A stretch of DNA of 5,344 nt, taken from positions 1 through 5,344 of the forward strand of contig CANIXE010000184.1 of NCBI GenBank assembly GCA_947470885.1, in the 5' to 3' direction. A program made the translations under genes and the position numbers. Positions 1 through 5,098 of the stretch are shown here, piece by piece. Origin of the DNA: Planctomycetota bacterium (GTDB lineage: Bacteria > Planctomycetota > UBA11346). The notes below the pieces were generated by a model. The model saw only the letters and a program-made list of their open reading frames with translations, searched no databases and was not told the DNA's origin. Position 1 is the stretch's first letter. Every line of letters starts with the position of its first letter.

Positions 1-87
1 GACGATAACAGCCGTTGGGCGAAATCCGGTTCGCCACCTCACGTCACGTCCTGAACAATAAAGGACCCAAGACCGTGGACCATCCCC

Positions 88-117
88 TTGCGGGGAACCC
101 CAGACGTGGGGTATGCT
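88..117 (+). promoter_or_regulatory. Weak promoter-like region with small inverted repeat upstream of hemerythrin
   Basis: TTGCGG (88-93) and TATGCT (112-117) are separated by 18 bases and loosely resemble a sigma-70 -35/-10 pair (3/6 and 4/6 matches). The spacer contains an inverted repeat, CCCCA (98-102), GACG, TGGGG (107-111). The layout fits a promoter, with or without an operator, for the gene starting at 135. The matches are weak and the region is GC-rich, so chance is a real alternative. Confidence 0.22.
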
Positions 118-125
118 TTGCGTCC

Positions 126-130
126 GAGGG
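126..130 (+). promoter_or_regulatory. Ribosome binding site of the hemerythrin gene
   Basis: GAGGG lies four bases before the ATG at 135. It supports that start over the TTG at 15 in the same frame, whose 40 extra residues do not resemble the hemerythrin fold. Confidence 0.6.
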
Positions 131-134
131 TTCC

Positions 135-578
135 ATGCCGTTTCTTCCCTGGTCCGAACAGATGGTCATCGACGGGGACTGTATCGACGGTCAGCACCAG
201 CAACTGGTGGCCACCATCAACCAGCTCTATGACCTGGTCCATGGTCAGGGTCCCGGCGATTTGGGTTCGATCATCGAATTCCTGGTGGTCTACGTCGACG
301 TGCATTTCGCCGATGAAGAACGGCTCATGCGCCTGGCGGGGTACCCCGACCTCGACGACCACCGTCACCAGCATTCCCGATTCACCATTCAGCTGGAAGC
401 CCTCCGGGAAGCCTTCCTGGCCGGCGATGATCAGGTGGACGAAGACCTGCTGAAATTCCTGAAATCCTGGCTATTCAACCACATCATGGGCACCGACCGG
501 GATTTCGGGCCGATCCTCATGGCTTGGCGGAAGACCACCCAGATCAGCGAATTCGACATCCTGGAAGTCGGTCCCTGA
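135..578 (+). CDS. Bacteriohemerythrin (di-iron O2-binding protein)
   Basis: This is a cytoplasmic four-helix-bundle protein of 147 residues, the usual length for a single-domain bacteriohemerythrin. The family binds O2 reversibly at a non-haem di-iron centre and is linked to oxygen storage, sensing or delivery in microaerophiles. All seven expected iron ligands are visible: His21 (in DGQH), His57 and Glu61 (HFADE), His76 and His80 (HRHQH), His116 and Asp121 (HIMGTD). The N-terminal W-S-x-x-M and C-I-D-G-Q-H pattern is typical of the family. No signal peptide, kinase or methyl-accepting domain is attached, so this is a stand-alone form. The ATG at 135 is chosen for its GAGGG site and for homology beginning right there. 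The gene converges with the lipoprotein gene, leaving only nine bases between their stop codons. The family is certain; the physiological role here is inference. Confidence 0.95.
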   Translation: MPFLPWSEQMVIDGDCIDGQHQQLVATINQLYDLVHGQGPGDLGSIIEFLVVYVDVHFADEERLMRLAGYPDLDDHRHQHSRFTIQLEALREAFLAGDDQVDEDLLKFLKSWLFNHIMGTDRDFGPILMAWRKTTQISEFDILEVGP

Positions 579-587
579 CCGGGGGAG

Positions 588-956
588 TCAACGCACCCCG
601 TAGGGACGACCGTTGGTCCGGGGATCCCGGGTCACCCAATCCGACGGAGCCATGACCAGCCGATCACCCCGGGAGGGTGGCTCCTTACCCGTGTTCCAAC
701 GATCGTAGGGCAGGGTCATGGGCTTGCCGACCTCGGGTCCATCCAGCACATCCACCTCGATGTAATGGCTGATCTGGGGATCCGTCGGTCCGTCCAGACG
801 GTCGTCCACCTGATCCCAGACCTTCACCACCCGTACCTCCCGGGGGATGCGATCCCGCAGGGCCTCACCCCGACCGATGGGGGGAACCCGGGAACTGTTG
901 CAGCCGGCGAGGAGAATCAGACCCAGGAGCATCAACGGGGACAAGGGACAGCGCAT
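588..956 (-). CDS. Small predicted lipoprotein of unknown function
   Basis: This encodes 122 residues. The N-terminus is a short hydrophobic signal ending in a clear lipobox, L-L-A-G-Cys19, so signal peptidase II should cleave before Cys19 and leave a lipidated protein of about 104 residues in the cell envelope. The mature part has a polar start, then a segment (I-E-V-D-V-L-D-G-P-E-V-G-K-P, followed by G-D-R-L-V) that loosely recalls small OB/SH3-like barrels such as the N-terminal part of YibE/F-type proteins. That resemblance is my impression, not a match. The start is uncertain. The ATG at 956 is chosen because it gives a normal lipoprotein signal, but the only AGGAG lies 14 bases upstream. 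An in-frame TTG at 1013 would add 19 residues before the signal. The gene is divergent from miaA and convergent with hemerythrin. Confidence 0.72.
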   Translation of the reverse strand: MRCPLSPLMLLGLILLAGCNSSRVPPIGRGEALRDRIPREVRVVKVWDQVDDRLDGPTDPQISHYIEVDVLDGPEVGKPMTLPYDRWNTGKEPPSRGDRLVMAPSDWVTRDPRTNGRPYGVR

Positions 957-979
957 GGGGCACGAGGATGCTCCTGGGC

Positions 980-1027
980 GAATCCGGGACAGCGAAATCA
1001 GCCACTGCCCCAACGTCCACCGGATTC
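980..1027. repeat. 8-bp inverted repeat between the divergent lipoprotein and miaA genes
   Basis: GAATCCGG (980-987) is the exact reverse complement of CCGGATTC (1020-1027), with 32 bases between. It lies in the 110-base divergent gap, where the promoters of both genes should be. It could be an operator half-site pair or a leader hairpin. No convincing -35/-10 boxes are visible. Confidence 0.35.
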
Positions 1028-1066
1028 CGTTCCCCCCGCCGGACTCCCCCTACCCTGCCCCCGCCC

Positions 1067-1993
1067 ATGCGCCCCTTGCCCTTGATCGTCGTCCTTGGCC
1101 CCACTGCCGCGGGCAAGACCGCCCTGGCCATCGACCTGGCCCTCCGCCTGGGGGGCGAGGTGATCTCGGCGGATGCCATGGCGGTGTACCGGGACATGGA
1201 CATCGGTACCGCCAAGCCGGACGCCACCCAGTTGGCCCAGGTGCCCCACCACCTGGTGTCGGTGTTTCCCCCGGAGGACCGCTGCGATCTCCAGCGTTGG
1301 GCCGACCTCGCGGAAGCCGCCCTGGCGGACCTCCACGCCCGGGGCCGGGTGCCCATCGTCGCCGGGGGCAGCCCGCTGTACGTAAAGGCCCTGTTGGAGG
1401 GCCTGAGCGCCGGCGCCCCCCGGGATCCGGCGGTCCGCGCCGCCCTGGACGCCCGCTACGCGATGGAGGGCGGCCCGGCCCTCCACGCCGAGCTGGCCCG
1501 GGTCGATCCGGCGTACGCCAACCAACGCCATCCCAATGACCAGCGGCGGATCGTCCGGGCCCTGGAGGTCCACGCCCTCACCGGCCGGCCTTATTCCGCC
1601 TTCCACACCACCGACGGCATCCGCCGCCCCGACCTGCGGCCCCTGCTCCTGGGCCTGGCGTGGGACAAGGAGGTCCTCCACCGGCGGATCGACCAGCGGG
1701 TCCGCCAGATGTTCGCCGCCGGCCTGGTGGACGAGGTCCGCCACCTGCGCCAGCGCCTGTCCCCGGAGGCGATGCAGGCCGTGGGCTACAAGGAAGTCAC
1801 CGCCCACCTGGACGGCTGCTGCAGCCTGGACGCCGCCCGGGACCAGGTGGCCCTGGCGACCCGCCACCTGGCCAAGCACCAGGCCACCTGGTATCGCCGT
1901 TGGCCGGATATCACCTGGCTGCCCGGCGACGACCCCGCCCTGGCGGACCGAGCCCACACTCTGGCTGCGGCCCACCTCGTTGCCGGAGGCTGA
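1067..1993 (+). CDS. miaA: tRNA dimethylallyltransferase MiaA
   Basis: MiaA transfers a dimethylallyl group from DMAPP to N6 of adenosine 37 in tRNAs that read UNN codons; this is the first step toward ms2i6A. The protein has 308 residues, normal for the family. Visible motifs in order: P-loop GPTAAGKT (11-18), the substrate loop SADAMAVYRDMDIGTAKP (34-51), GGSPLY (100-105), HPNDQRRIVRALEV (155-168), L-x-x-R-I-x-x-R-V-x-x-M (204-215) and QAVGYKEV (237-244). An arginine- and histidine-rich C-terminus (RHLAKHQATWYRRW) follows. Two deviations: Ala37 follows the conserved Asp36 where E. coli has Ser (VDS), and GGS replaces the usual GGT. The ATG at 1067 starts right before the core fold. An upstream in-frame ATG at 968 would add a low-complexity, Pro/Ser/Thr-rich tail and is rejected. 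No Shine-Dalgarno is seen; the leader is C-rich. No mutL or hfq neighbour is present. Confidence 0.96.
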   Translation: MRPLPLIVVLGPTAAGKTALAIDLALRLGGEVISADAMAVYRDMDIGTAKPDATQLAQVPHHLVSVFPPEDRCDLQRWADLAEAALADLHARGRVPIVAGGSPLYVKALLEGLSAGAPRDPAVRAALDARYAMEGGPALHAELARVDPAYANQRHPNDQRRIVRALEVHALTGRPYSAFHTTDGIRRPDLRPLLLGLAWDKEVLHRRIDQRVRQMFAAGLVDEVRHLRQRLSPEAMQAVGYKEVTAHLDGCCSLDAARDQVALATRHLAKHQATWYRRWPDITWLPGDDPALADRAHTLAAAHLVAGG

Positions 1994-2003
1994 ACGCTGC
2001 ACG

Positions 2004-2024
2004 ACGCAGGATCGCCCCCTGCGT
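2004..2024 (+). terminator. Candidate hairpin downstream of miaA
   Basis: ACGCAGG (2004-2010) pairs perfectly with CCTGCGT (2018-2024) around a seven-base loop, ten bases after the miaA stop codon. The position suits a transcription terminator. There is no T-run afterwards; a TTCCCGGGAA palindrome (2024-2033) follows instead, so it may be only an RNA-stabilising hairpin. Confidence 0.4.
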
Positions 2025-2033
2025 TCCCGGGAA

Positions 2034-2215
2034 TCCGCAGTCCGGTAACCCCGACACAACGGACCGGCATGGCCGTGGGAATCGCGCTGCTTCACGGGAA
2101 TTGACGAACAAACACCCCGTTGAATCCAGACCACCGGGATGCTGGCACGGAATCTGCCAAGAGCCCTGGTCACCCGTCGGCATCCGCCATGGCGGCTTCC
2201 GACCTCCCCGTGCCC
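2034..2215. other. Remainder of the gap between miaA and the beta-barrel gene
   Basis: I see no gene with coding character here. GGGAAT occurs three times in this part of the gap (2029-2034, 2077-2082, 2096-2101). CCGTG/CACGG (2073-2077, 2093-2097) could form a short hairpin. TTGACG at 2101-2106 looks like a -35 box but has no partner at the right spacing. The promoter of the downstream gene is probably here but cannot be placed. Confidence 0.4.
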
Positions 2216-2219
2216 AGGA
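2216..2219 (+). promoter_or_regulatory. Ribosome binding site of the beta-barrel gene
   Basis: AGGA sits seven bases before the ATG at 2227. It fixes that start inside a reading frame that stays open much further upstream. Confidence 0.6.
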
Positions 2220-2226
2220 TGTTCCC

Positions 2227-2916
2227 ATGCGTTGTCACTTCCGAAAAATCACCACCACCGCCGTCCTGATCGCCGCCGCGATCCCCTCCCTGGTGGCGGC
2301 CGAGATCCAGGTATCCGACCTGCGCCTGAGTGGCGGCTTCCTGGCCAGGGATTTCCGCGGTGGCGCAACCACCACGGCCACCGACACCGGGGGCGGCATC
2401 AGCACCAATTCCGAATCCGAGGACGGTCGGGACGCGGACCAGAATTGGCGGGGTCAGCTGCAATATGTCGCCGGCCATCTGGGGGTCGGCGGGGGGTTCC
2501 TTTGGGGTGCCGGGGTGGCAATGAACTCGGCCTCTTGGGACAACGGCGCCCGGGAAGCCCATGTCACCACCCCGACCGTGAACATCCTTCTGGGCTACGG
2601 CTACGGCATCACCCCCAATTGGCACGTCGAACTGACCCCCTTCGCCGGCTATGGCCGGGCCTATTACAGCGTCACCGAAAACAGCTCCACGGAAACCAGC
2701 AAGGAATGGGACAGCTACGTGGAATTCGGCGCCAAGGTCGCGACCTACGTCGCCCTGGAGGAACACCTGCTCTTGGGCATCGAGATCCCCTACCTGATGG
2801 GGCGTTTCGATCCCGAGTACACCTACACCGATGAGACGAAGCGCCGGCTCAGCGTCTCCGACAAACGCAGCAACCAGGGATTCGGCGCCCTGGCCAGCCT
2901 CGGCTACCGCTTCTGA
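2227..2916 (+). CDS. Predicted outer-membrane beta-barrel protein
   Basis: This encodes 229 residues with a textbook Sec signal: positive N-region (RCHFRK), hydrophobic core, and a signal peptidase I site V-A-A after residue 25. The mature part of about 204 residues alternates hydrophobic and aromatic with polar or glycine residues, as in beta-hairpins (for example NILLGYGYGITPNW and LTPFAGYGRAYYSV). It ends in G-Y-R-F; a C-terminal Phe is the usual recognition signal for the BAM outer-membrane assembly machinery. A Gly/Thr/Ser/Asp/Glu-rich stretch near residues 45-75 would suit a surface loop. The size suggests a small barrel, perhaps eight strands. I do not recognise a specific family, substrate or pore function. 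The frame is open upstream through miaA, but AGGA and the signal peptide fix the start at 2227. A strong hairpin follows the stop codon, so transcription may end there. Confidence 0.85.
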   Translation: MRCHFRKITTTAVLIAAAIPSLVAAEIQVSDLRLSGGFLARDFRGGATTTATDTGGGISTNSESEDGRDADQNWRGQLQYVAGHLGVGGGFLWGAGVAMNSASWDNGAREAHVTTPTVNILLGYGYGITPNWHVELTPFAGYGRAYYSVTENSSTETSKEWDSYVEFGAKVATYVALEEHLLLGIEIPYLMGRFDPEYTYTDETKRRLSVSDKRSNQGFGALASLGYRF

Positions 2917-2921
2917 CTCCA

Positions 2922-2952
2922 CCCCGCCGGCCCGGACTTCGGGCCGGCGGGG
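2922..2952 (+). terminator. Perfect 13-bp GC hairpin after the beta-barrel gene
   Basis: Bases 2922-2934 (CCCCGCCGGCCCG) pair without mismatch with 2940-2952 (CGGGCCGGCGGGG) around the loop GACTT. It begins six bases after the stop codon. The position and stability suggest a terminator or 3'-end stabiliser. No T-run follows (CTCGTCCAACTC), so it is not a canonical intrinsic terminator. It also separates this gene from the short membrane-protein gene at 2986. Confidence 0.7.
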
Positions 2953-2985
2953 CTCGTCCAACTCATCATCTTTCCCGGACACCCC

Positions 2986-3141
2986 ATGCTCGGCCTCATC
3001 CTCCTGACCATCCTCATCCTCCTTATCCTTGGTGTCCTGCCCACCTGGCCCCACAGCCGCTCCTGGGGCTATGGTCCCTCCGGTGGCCTGAGCATCCTGC
3101 TGGTCATCGTCGTCATTTTCCTGCTCATGGGCCGGGGGTAA
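2986..3141 (+). CDS. Small membrane protein, DUF3309 family
   Basis: This encodes 51 residues and is easily missed because of its size. Two hydrophobic helices (about 2-18 and 35-48, rich in Leu, Ile and Val) flank a conserved polar hairpin, LPTWPHSRSWGYGPSGG (18-34). That central motif is the hallmark of the DUF3309 family, tiny integral membrane proteins common in Gram-negative bacteria whose function is unknown. The protein should span the inner membrane twice. The start is the only sensible ATG; the leader ends CACCCC-ATG with no good Shine-Dalgarno. It lies 69 bases after the beta-barrel gene, behind a strong hairpin, so it may have its own promoter or depend on read-through. An inverted repeat begins six bases after its stop codon. 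The family call is confident from the motif; no role can be assigned. Confidence 0.9.
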   Translation: MLGLILLTILILLILGVLPTWPHSRSWGYGPSGGLSILLVIVVIFLLMGRG

Positions 3142-3147
3142 CCCCAG

Positions 3148-3199
3148 GGCGCCGCAATGGAACGCTGGATGTCCATGACAGAGCACTCTTTGCGGCGCC
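3148..3199 (+). repeat. 10-bp perfect inverted repeat after the DUF3309 gene
   Basis: GGCGCCGCAA (3148-3157) is the exact reverse complement of TTGCGGCGCC (3190-3199), enclosing 32 bases. It starts six bases after the stop codon. It could fold as a long-loop hairpin acting as terminator or 3' stabiliser, or be a remnant of a mobile element's ends. No T-run follows. Confidence 0.65.
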
Positions 3200-3200
3200 A

Positions 3201-3295
3201 GTCCGGTCGTCCACCAGCAGTGAGTCTTTCGGATATTCCCGTTGAACATTAGGCTTCAATGACGACCAGACGACCAGACGACCAGACGACCGGAC
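3201..3295. repeat. 11-bp perfect inverted repeat spanning the octamer array
   Basis: GTCCGGTCGTC (3201-3211) is the exact reverse complement of GACGACCGGAC (3285-3295). The right arm is the last, variant octamer unit plus the following GAC. The left arm could also pair over seven bases with any of the other three octamers, so several alternative hairpins are possible. It starts one base after the preceding inverted repeat ends. Confidence 0.65.
3261..3295. repeat. Tandem octamer repeat GACGACCA, about 4.4 copies
   Basis: GACGACCA occurs at 3261-3268, 3269-3276 and 3277-3284; GACGACCG follows at 3285-3292, then a partial GAC. The array is intergenic, 80 bases before the dioxygenase start. 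An 8-bp unit is not a multiple of three, and no credible reading frame uses it. Such arrays can change copy number by slippage; they can also be iterated protein-binding sites. Confidence 0.9.
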
Positions 3296-3304
3296 ATTTT
3301 CATT

Positions 3305-3331
3305 GACGTCCCCTGGGGGTAACCCGACGTC
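3305..3331. promoter_or_regulatory. Paired GACGTC palindromes upstream of the dioxygenase gene
   Basis: GACGTC occurs at 3305-3310 and 3326-3331, start to start 21 bases (about two helical turns), with GGGTAACCC between them. The pair ends 43 bases before the ATG at 3375. Same-face spacing of two palindromes is typical of operators, but no regulator is encoded nearby and no -10 box is visible, so this is a suggestion only. Confidence 0.25.
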
Positions 3332-3374
3332 GCTTGGTCGGCAACGAATCCCTGCAAATTCCCCTGCGGTTCCC

Positions 3375-4151
3375 ATGCCGACACAACCCACCCTATTCCT
3401 CTCCCACGGCGCCCCCGACTTGATCCTCCACCCTGAGGATCCAGCCCACGCCTTCCTCACCGCCCTGGGCACGACGATGACCCGGCCCCGGGCCATCGTC
3501 GTCGCCTCGGCCCACTGGGAAACCCGGATCCTGGCTGTGGAACACGGCACCCGACCAAGGACGATCCACGATTTCAGCGGCTTCCCCGCCGCCTTGTACC
3601 AGCGGCGCTACCCCGCCCCGGGGAATCCCGCCCTGGCAGACCAGCTCTGCGACCTGCTGGCCGACTGGCATCCCGTCCCCCAGGAACGGGGCTACGACCA
3701 CGGCGTGTGGGCGCCCTTGTCCCTGATGTTCCCCGCCGCCGATATCCCGGTGGTGGCGGTATCCCTGCTCCACGGCGCCGACGGGGCGGAGCACCTCCGC
3801 CTGGGCCAGGCCCTGGAATCACTGCGCCACGACAATGTCCTGGTGATCGGCAGTGGCAGTGCCACCCACAACCTGGGCGCCCTCCGCCACGGCCCGCCGC
3901 CTCTGTGGGTCACCGCATTTGATGACTGGTTGGCCAAGACGGCAGAACAGGGCGACACCAAAGCCCTCGCCAACTACCGCACCCTTGCGCCCCACGCCCG
4001 GGAAAACCACCCCAGCGAAGAACACCTGCTGCCCCTCCTGGTCGCCCTCGGGGCCGCTGGTCCCGGGGCAAAAGGGAAAGCCCTCCACCGGGGTATCGCC
4101 TACGGCGTCCTCAGTATGACGGCGTTCGCCTTCACCACCGGTGCAGCATAA
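3375..4151 (+). CDS. Class III extradiol ring-cleavage dioxygenase, DODA type (YgiD-like)
   Basis: This encodes 258 residues, the usual length for the DODA/LigB-superfamily enzymes to which E. coli YgiD and plant 4,5-DOPA dioxygenase belong. These are metal-dependent (Fe or Zn) enzymes that open catechol-type rings between or beside the hydroxyls. Visible motifs: LSHGAP (His11), ASAHWE (His47), YDHGVWAPL (His109), GSGSATHNL (His165) and HPSEEHLLPLLVALGAAG (His217). His11, His47 and His217 are the likely metal ligands, with His109 and His165 in the active site; these assignments are from family knowledge. The C-terminus ends with the typical G-x-LSM-x-A-F-x-F. It is cytoplasmic, with no signal peptide. 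The ATG at 3375 begins at the family's normal N-terminus; a TTG at 3303 would add an unlikely 24 residues. No Shine-Dalgarno is seen (GGTTCCC-ATG). No aromatic catabolic genes adjoin it, so the substrate is unknown. Confidence 0.93.
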   Translation: MPTQPTLFLSHGAPDLILHPEDPAHAFLTALGTTMTRPRAIVVASAHWETRILAVEHGTRPRTIHDFSGFPAALYQRRYPAPGNPALADQLCDLLADWHPVPQERGYDHGVWAPLSLMFPAADIPVVAVSLLHGADGAEHLRLGQALESLRHDNVLVIGSGSATHNLGALRHGPPPLWVTAFDDWLAKTAEQGDTKALANYRTLAPHARENHPSEEHLLPLLVALGAAGPGAKGKALHRGIAYGVLSMTAFAFTTGAA

Positions 4152-4161
4152 CCGGGCACCG
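4139..4161. terminator. Weak hairpin at the convergent gene ends
   Basis: CGGTGC (4139-4144) can pair with GCACCG (4156-4161) around an 11-base loop that includes the dioxygenase stop codon. It lies where the dioxygenase and GIN-protein genes converge, so it could serve both strands. The stem is only six pairs and there is no T-run. Confidence 0.25.
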
Positions 4162-4169
4162 ATCGCCCA

Positions 4170-5087
4170 TCAGGGGGTCACCTCGACCGTACCCTTTCCC
4201 GTGACGTGTTGACGCACTGGCTCAGGATGGCCGCTGGCGGAAATTTTCCCGTCACCCTCGATGGTCGCATCCAGAACGCTGGCCGGACCCACATCCGCGG
4301 AACTGTCACCGACCAGACGGATGCGCACCTCCGCCGGCCGGACGCCGTCCGCCCGCAAGTCCCCAGAACCCGCCATATCCACCTCAATCCGACCCCAATC
4401 GCCGGTGGGTTCGACATCGCCGGAACCCGTCAGGGCTATATCCAGCCGGCCCACCTGGAGCCAATTGGCGATGATGTCCCCCGATCCTCCGTTGACGAGG
4501 CGGATGTCTCCCCCTTCGCCGCCCACATACAGATTGGCCTCCGCCGTGGTGGTTGCCGACAGCCGGGTCCCCGCCAGGTGCATGGCCCACAGATCACCCT
4601 TCCCCCGATGGACCACCCGGACGATTCCCCGGTGGTAGACCGTGACCGAAGGAAGGTCAGCCCCATCGTAATCCATCGCCGCACCCTGGATCAATAATTC
4701 GCCATCAACTACCCGGGGCAGCGACAGATCCTTGACCCGGGTCGTGGGATGGATCACCACTTTATTGCGGGGCGAATCCAGGATGGAGACATCCACCGCG
4801 CCGCTCACCACCACTCCGGTGAACGACTCGGTCAACGGCCGTTCCACCGGGGCCGGATCTTCTGGCACTTCGACTTGGGGTTCGGAGCCTGGGGTTTCTT
4901 GGACCCCGGGCACTTCGACTTGGGGTTCGGAGCCTGGGGTTTCTTGGACCCCGATCGACCACTCGATTTGCCATCCAGTCCCTTGGGGATGGATGGCAAA
5001 TCCAGAGCGGCCCCAGGTGAAACACCAGATCAGGCCCAGCGCCAAAGCGATACCGAGGACTACCACGACTTCCCGGAATGCGCTCAT
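4170..5087 (-). CDS. Membrane-anchored GIN-domain (DUF2807-like) protein
   Basis: This encodes 305 residues. A hydrophobic helix at about 6-25 acts as signal or membrane anchor; it has no lipobox and no clear cleavage site. A Pro/Glu/Gln-rich linker (about 44-83) contains an exact 15-residue tandem duplication, VQETPGSEPQVEVPG at 47-61 and VQETPGSEPQVEVPE at 62-76. From about 85 onward the sequence fits the GIN/DUF2807 pattern: F-x-G-V-V-V-S-G-A-V-D-V-S-I at the start, then repeated strand-turn units with G-x-G-D turns at 162-165, 201-204, 221-224 and 240-243. The end is the typical G-H-P-E-P-V...G-K-G-T-V. The family is predicted to form a right-handed beta-helix-like fold outside the cytoplasm; its function is not established. 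GGAG six bases before the ATG supports the start. The gene stands alone on its strand, with tandem repeats upstream. Confidence 0.85.
   Translation of the reverse strand: MSAFREVVVVLGIALALGLIWCFTWGRSGFAIHPQGTGWQIEWSIGVQETPGSEPQVEVPGVQETPGSEPQVEVPEDPAPVERPLTESFTGVVVSGAVDVSILDSPRNKVVIHPTTRVKDLSLPRVVDGELLIQGAAMDYDGADLPSVTVYHRGIVRVVHRGKGDLWAMHLAGTRLSATTTAEANLYVGGEGGDIRLVNGGSGDIIANWLQVGRLDIALTGSGDVEPTGDWGRIEVDMAGSGDLRADGVRPAEVRIRLVGDSSADVGPASVLDATIEGDGKISASGHPEPVRQHVTGKGTVEVTP
4864..4953 (-). repeat. Exact 45-bp tandem duplication inside the GIN-protein gene
   Basis: Bases 4864-4908 and 4909-4953 are identical over all 45 positions, including synonymous sites. The unit is in frame and encodes the 15-residue linker repeat. 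Perfect identity suggests a recent duplication or one kept homogeneous by slippage; copy number may vary between strains. Confidence 0.95.
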
Positions 5088-5093
5088 GGGAAA

Positions 5094-5098
5094 CTCCG
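5094..5098 (-). promoter_or_regulatory. Ribosome binding site of the GIN-protein gene
   Basis: On the minus strand the sequence reads CGGAG-TTTCCC-ATG, giving a six-base spacing from GGAG to the start at 5087. This is the best-spaced Shine-Dalgarno in the window. Confidence 0.65.

Noticed and set aside
15..134. N-terminal extension of hemerythrin from the TTG at 15
   Set aside because: The extra residues are not hemerythrin-like, and GAGGG sits correctly before the ATG at 135.
998..2173. 391-codon minus-strand frame opposite miaA
   Set aside because: It lies antisense to a fully conserved miaA, with low-complexity composition typical of GC-rich shadow frames.
1660..2226. Long open frame running into the beta-barrel gene from inside miaA
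   Set aside because: The upstream part is Pro/Gly/Arg-rich out-of-frame translation of miaA and the gap; the signal peptide and AGGA place the real start at 2227.
2170..3249. 359-codon minus-strand frame opposite the barrel and DUF3309 genes
   Set aside because: It crosses two supported plus-strand genes, the hairpin and the gap, and shows no domain or signal.
2044..3325. GGTNACC words recurring in several gaps and genes as a repeat family
   Set aside because: Beyond the 11-base pair at 3134 and 3315, the word is short, also occurs in coding DNA, and fits chance in GC-rich sequence.
4206..4697. Plus-strand frames opposite the GIN-protein gene
   Set aside because: The minus-strand protein has a coherent membrane anchor and GIN-type repeats; the plus-strand translations do not resemble any protein family.
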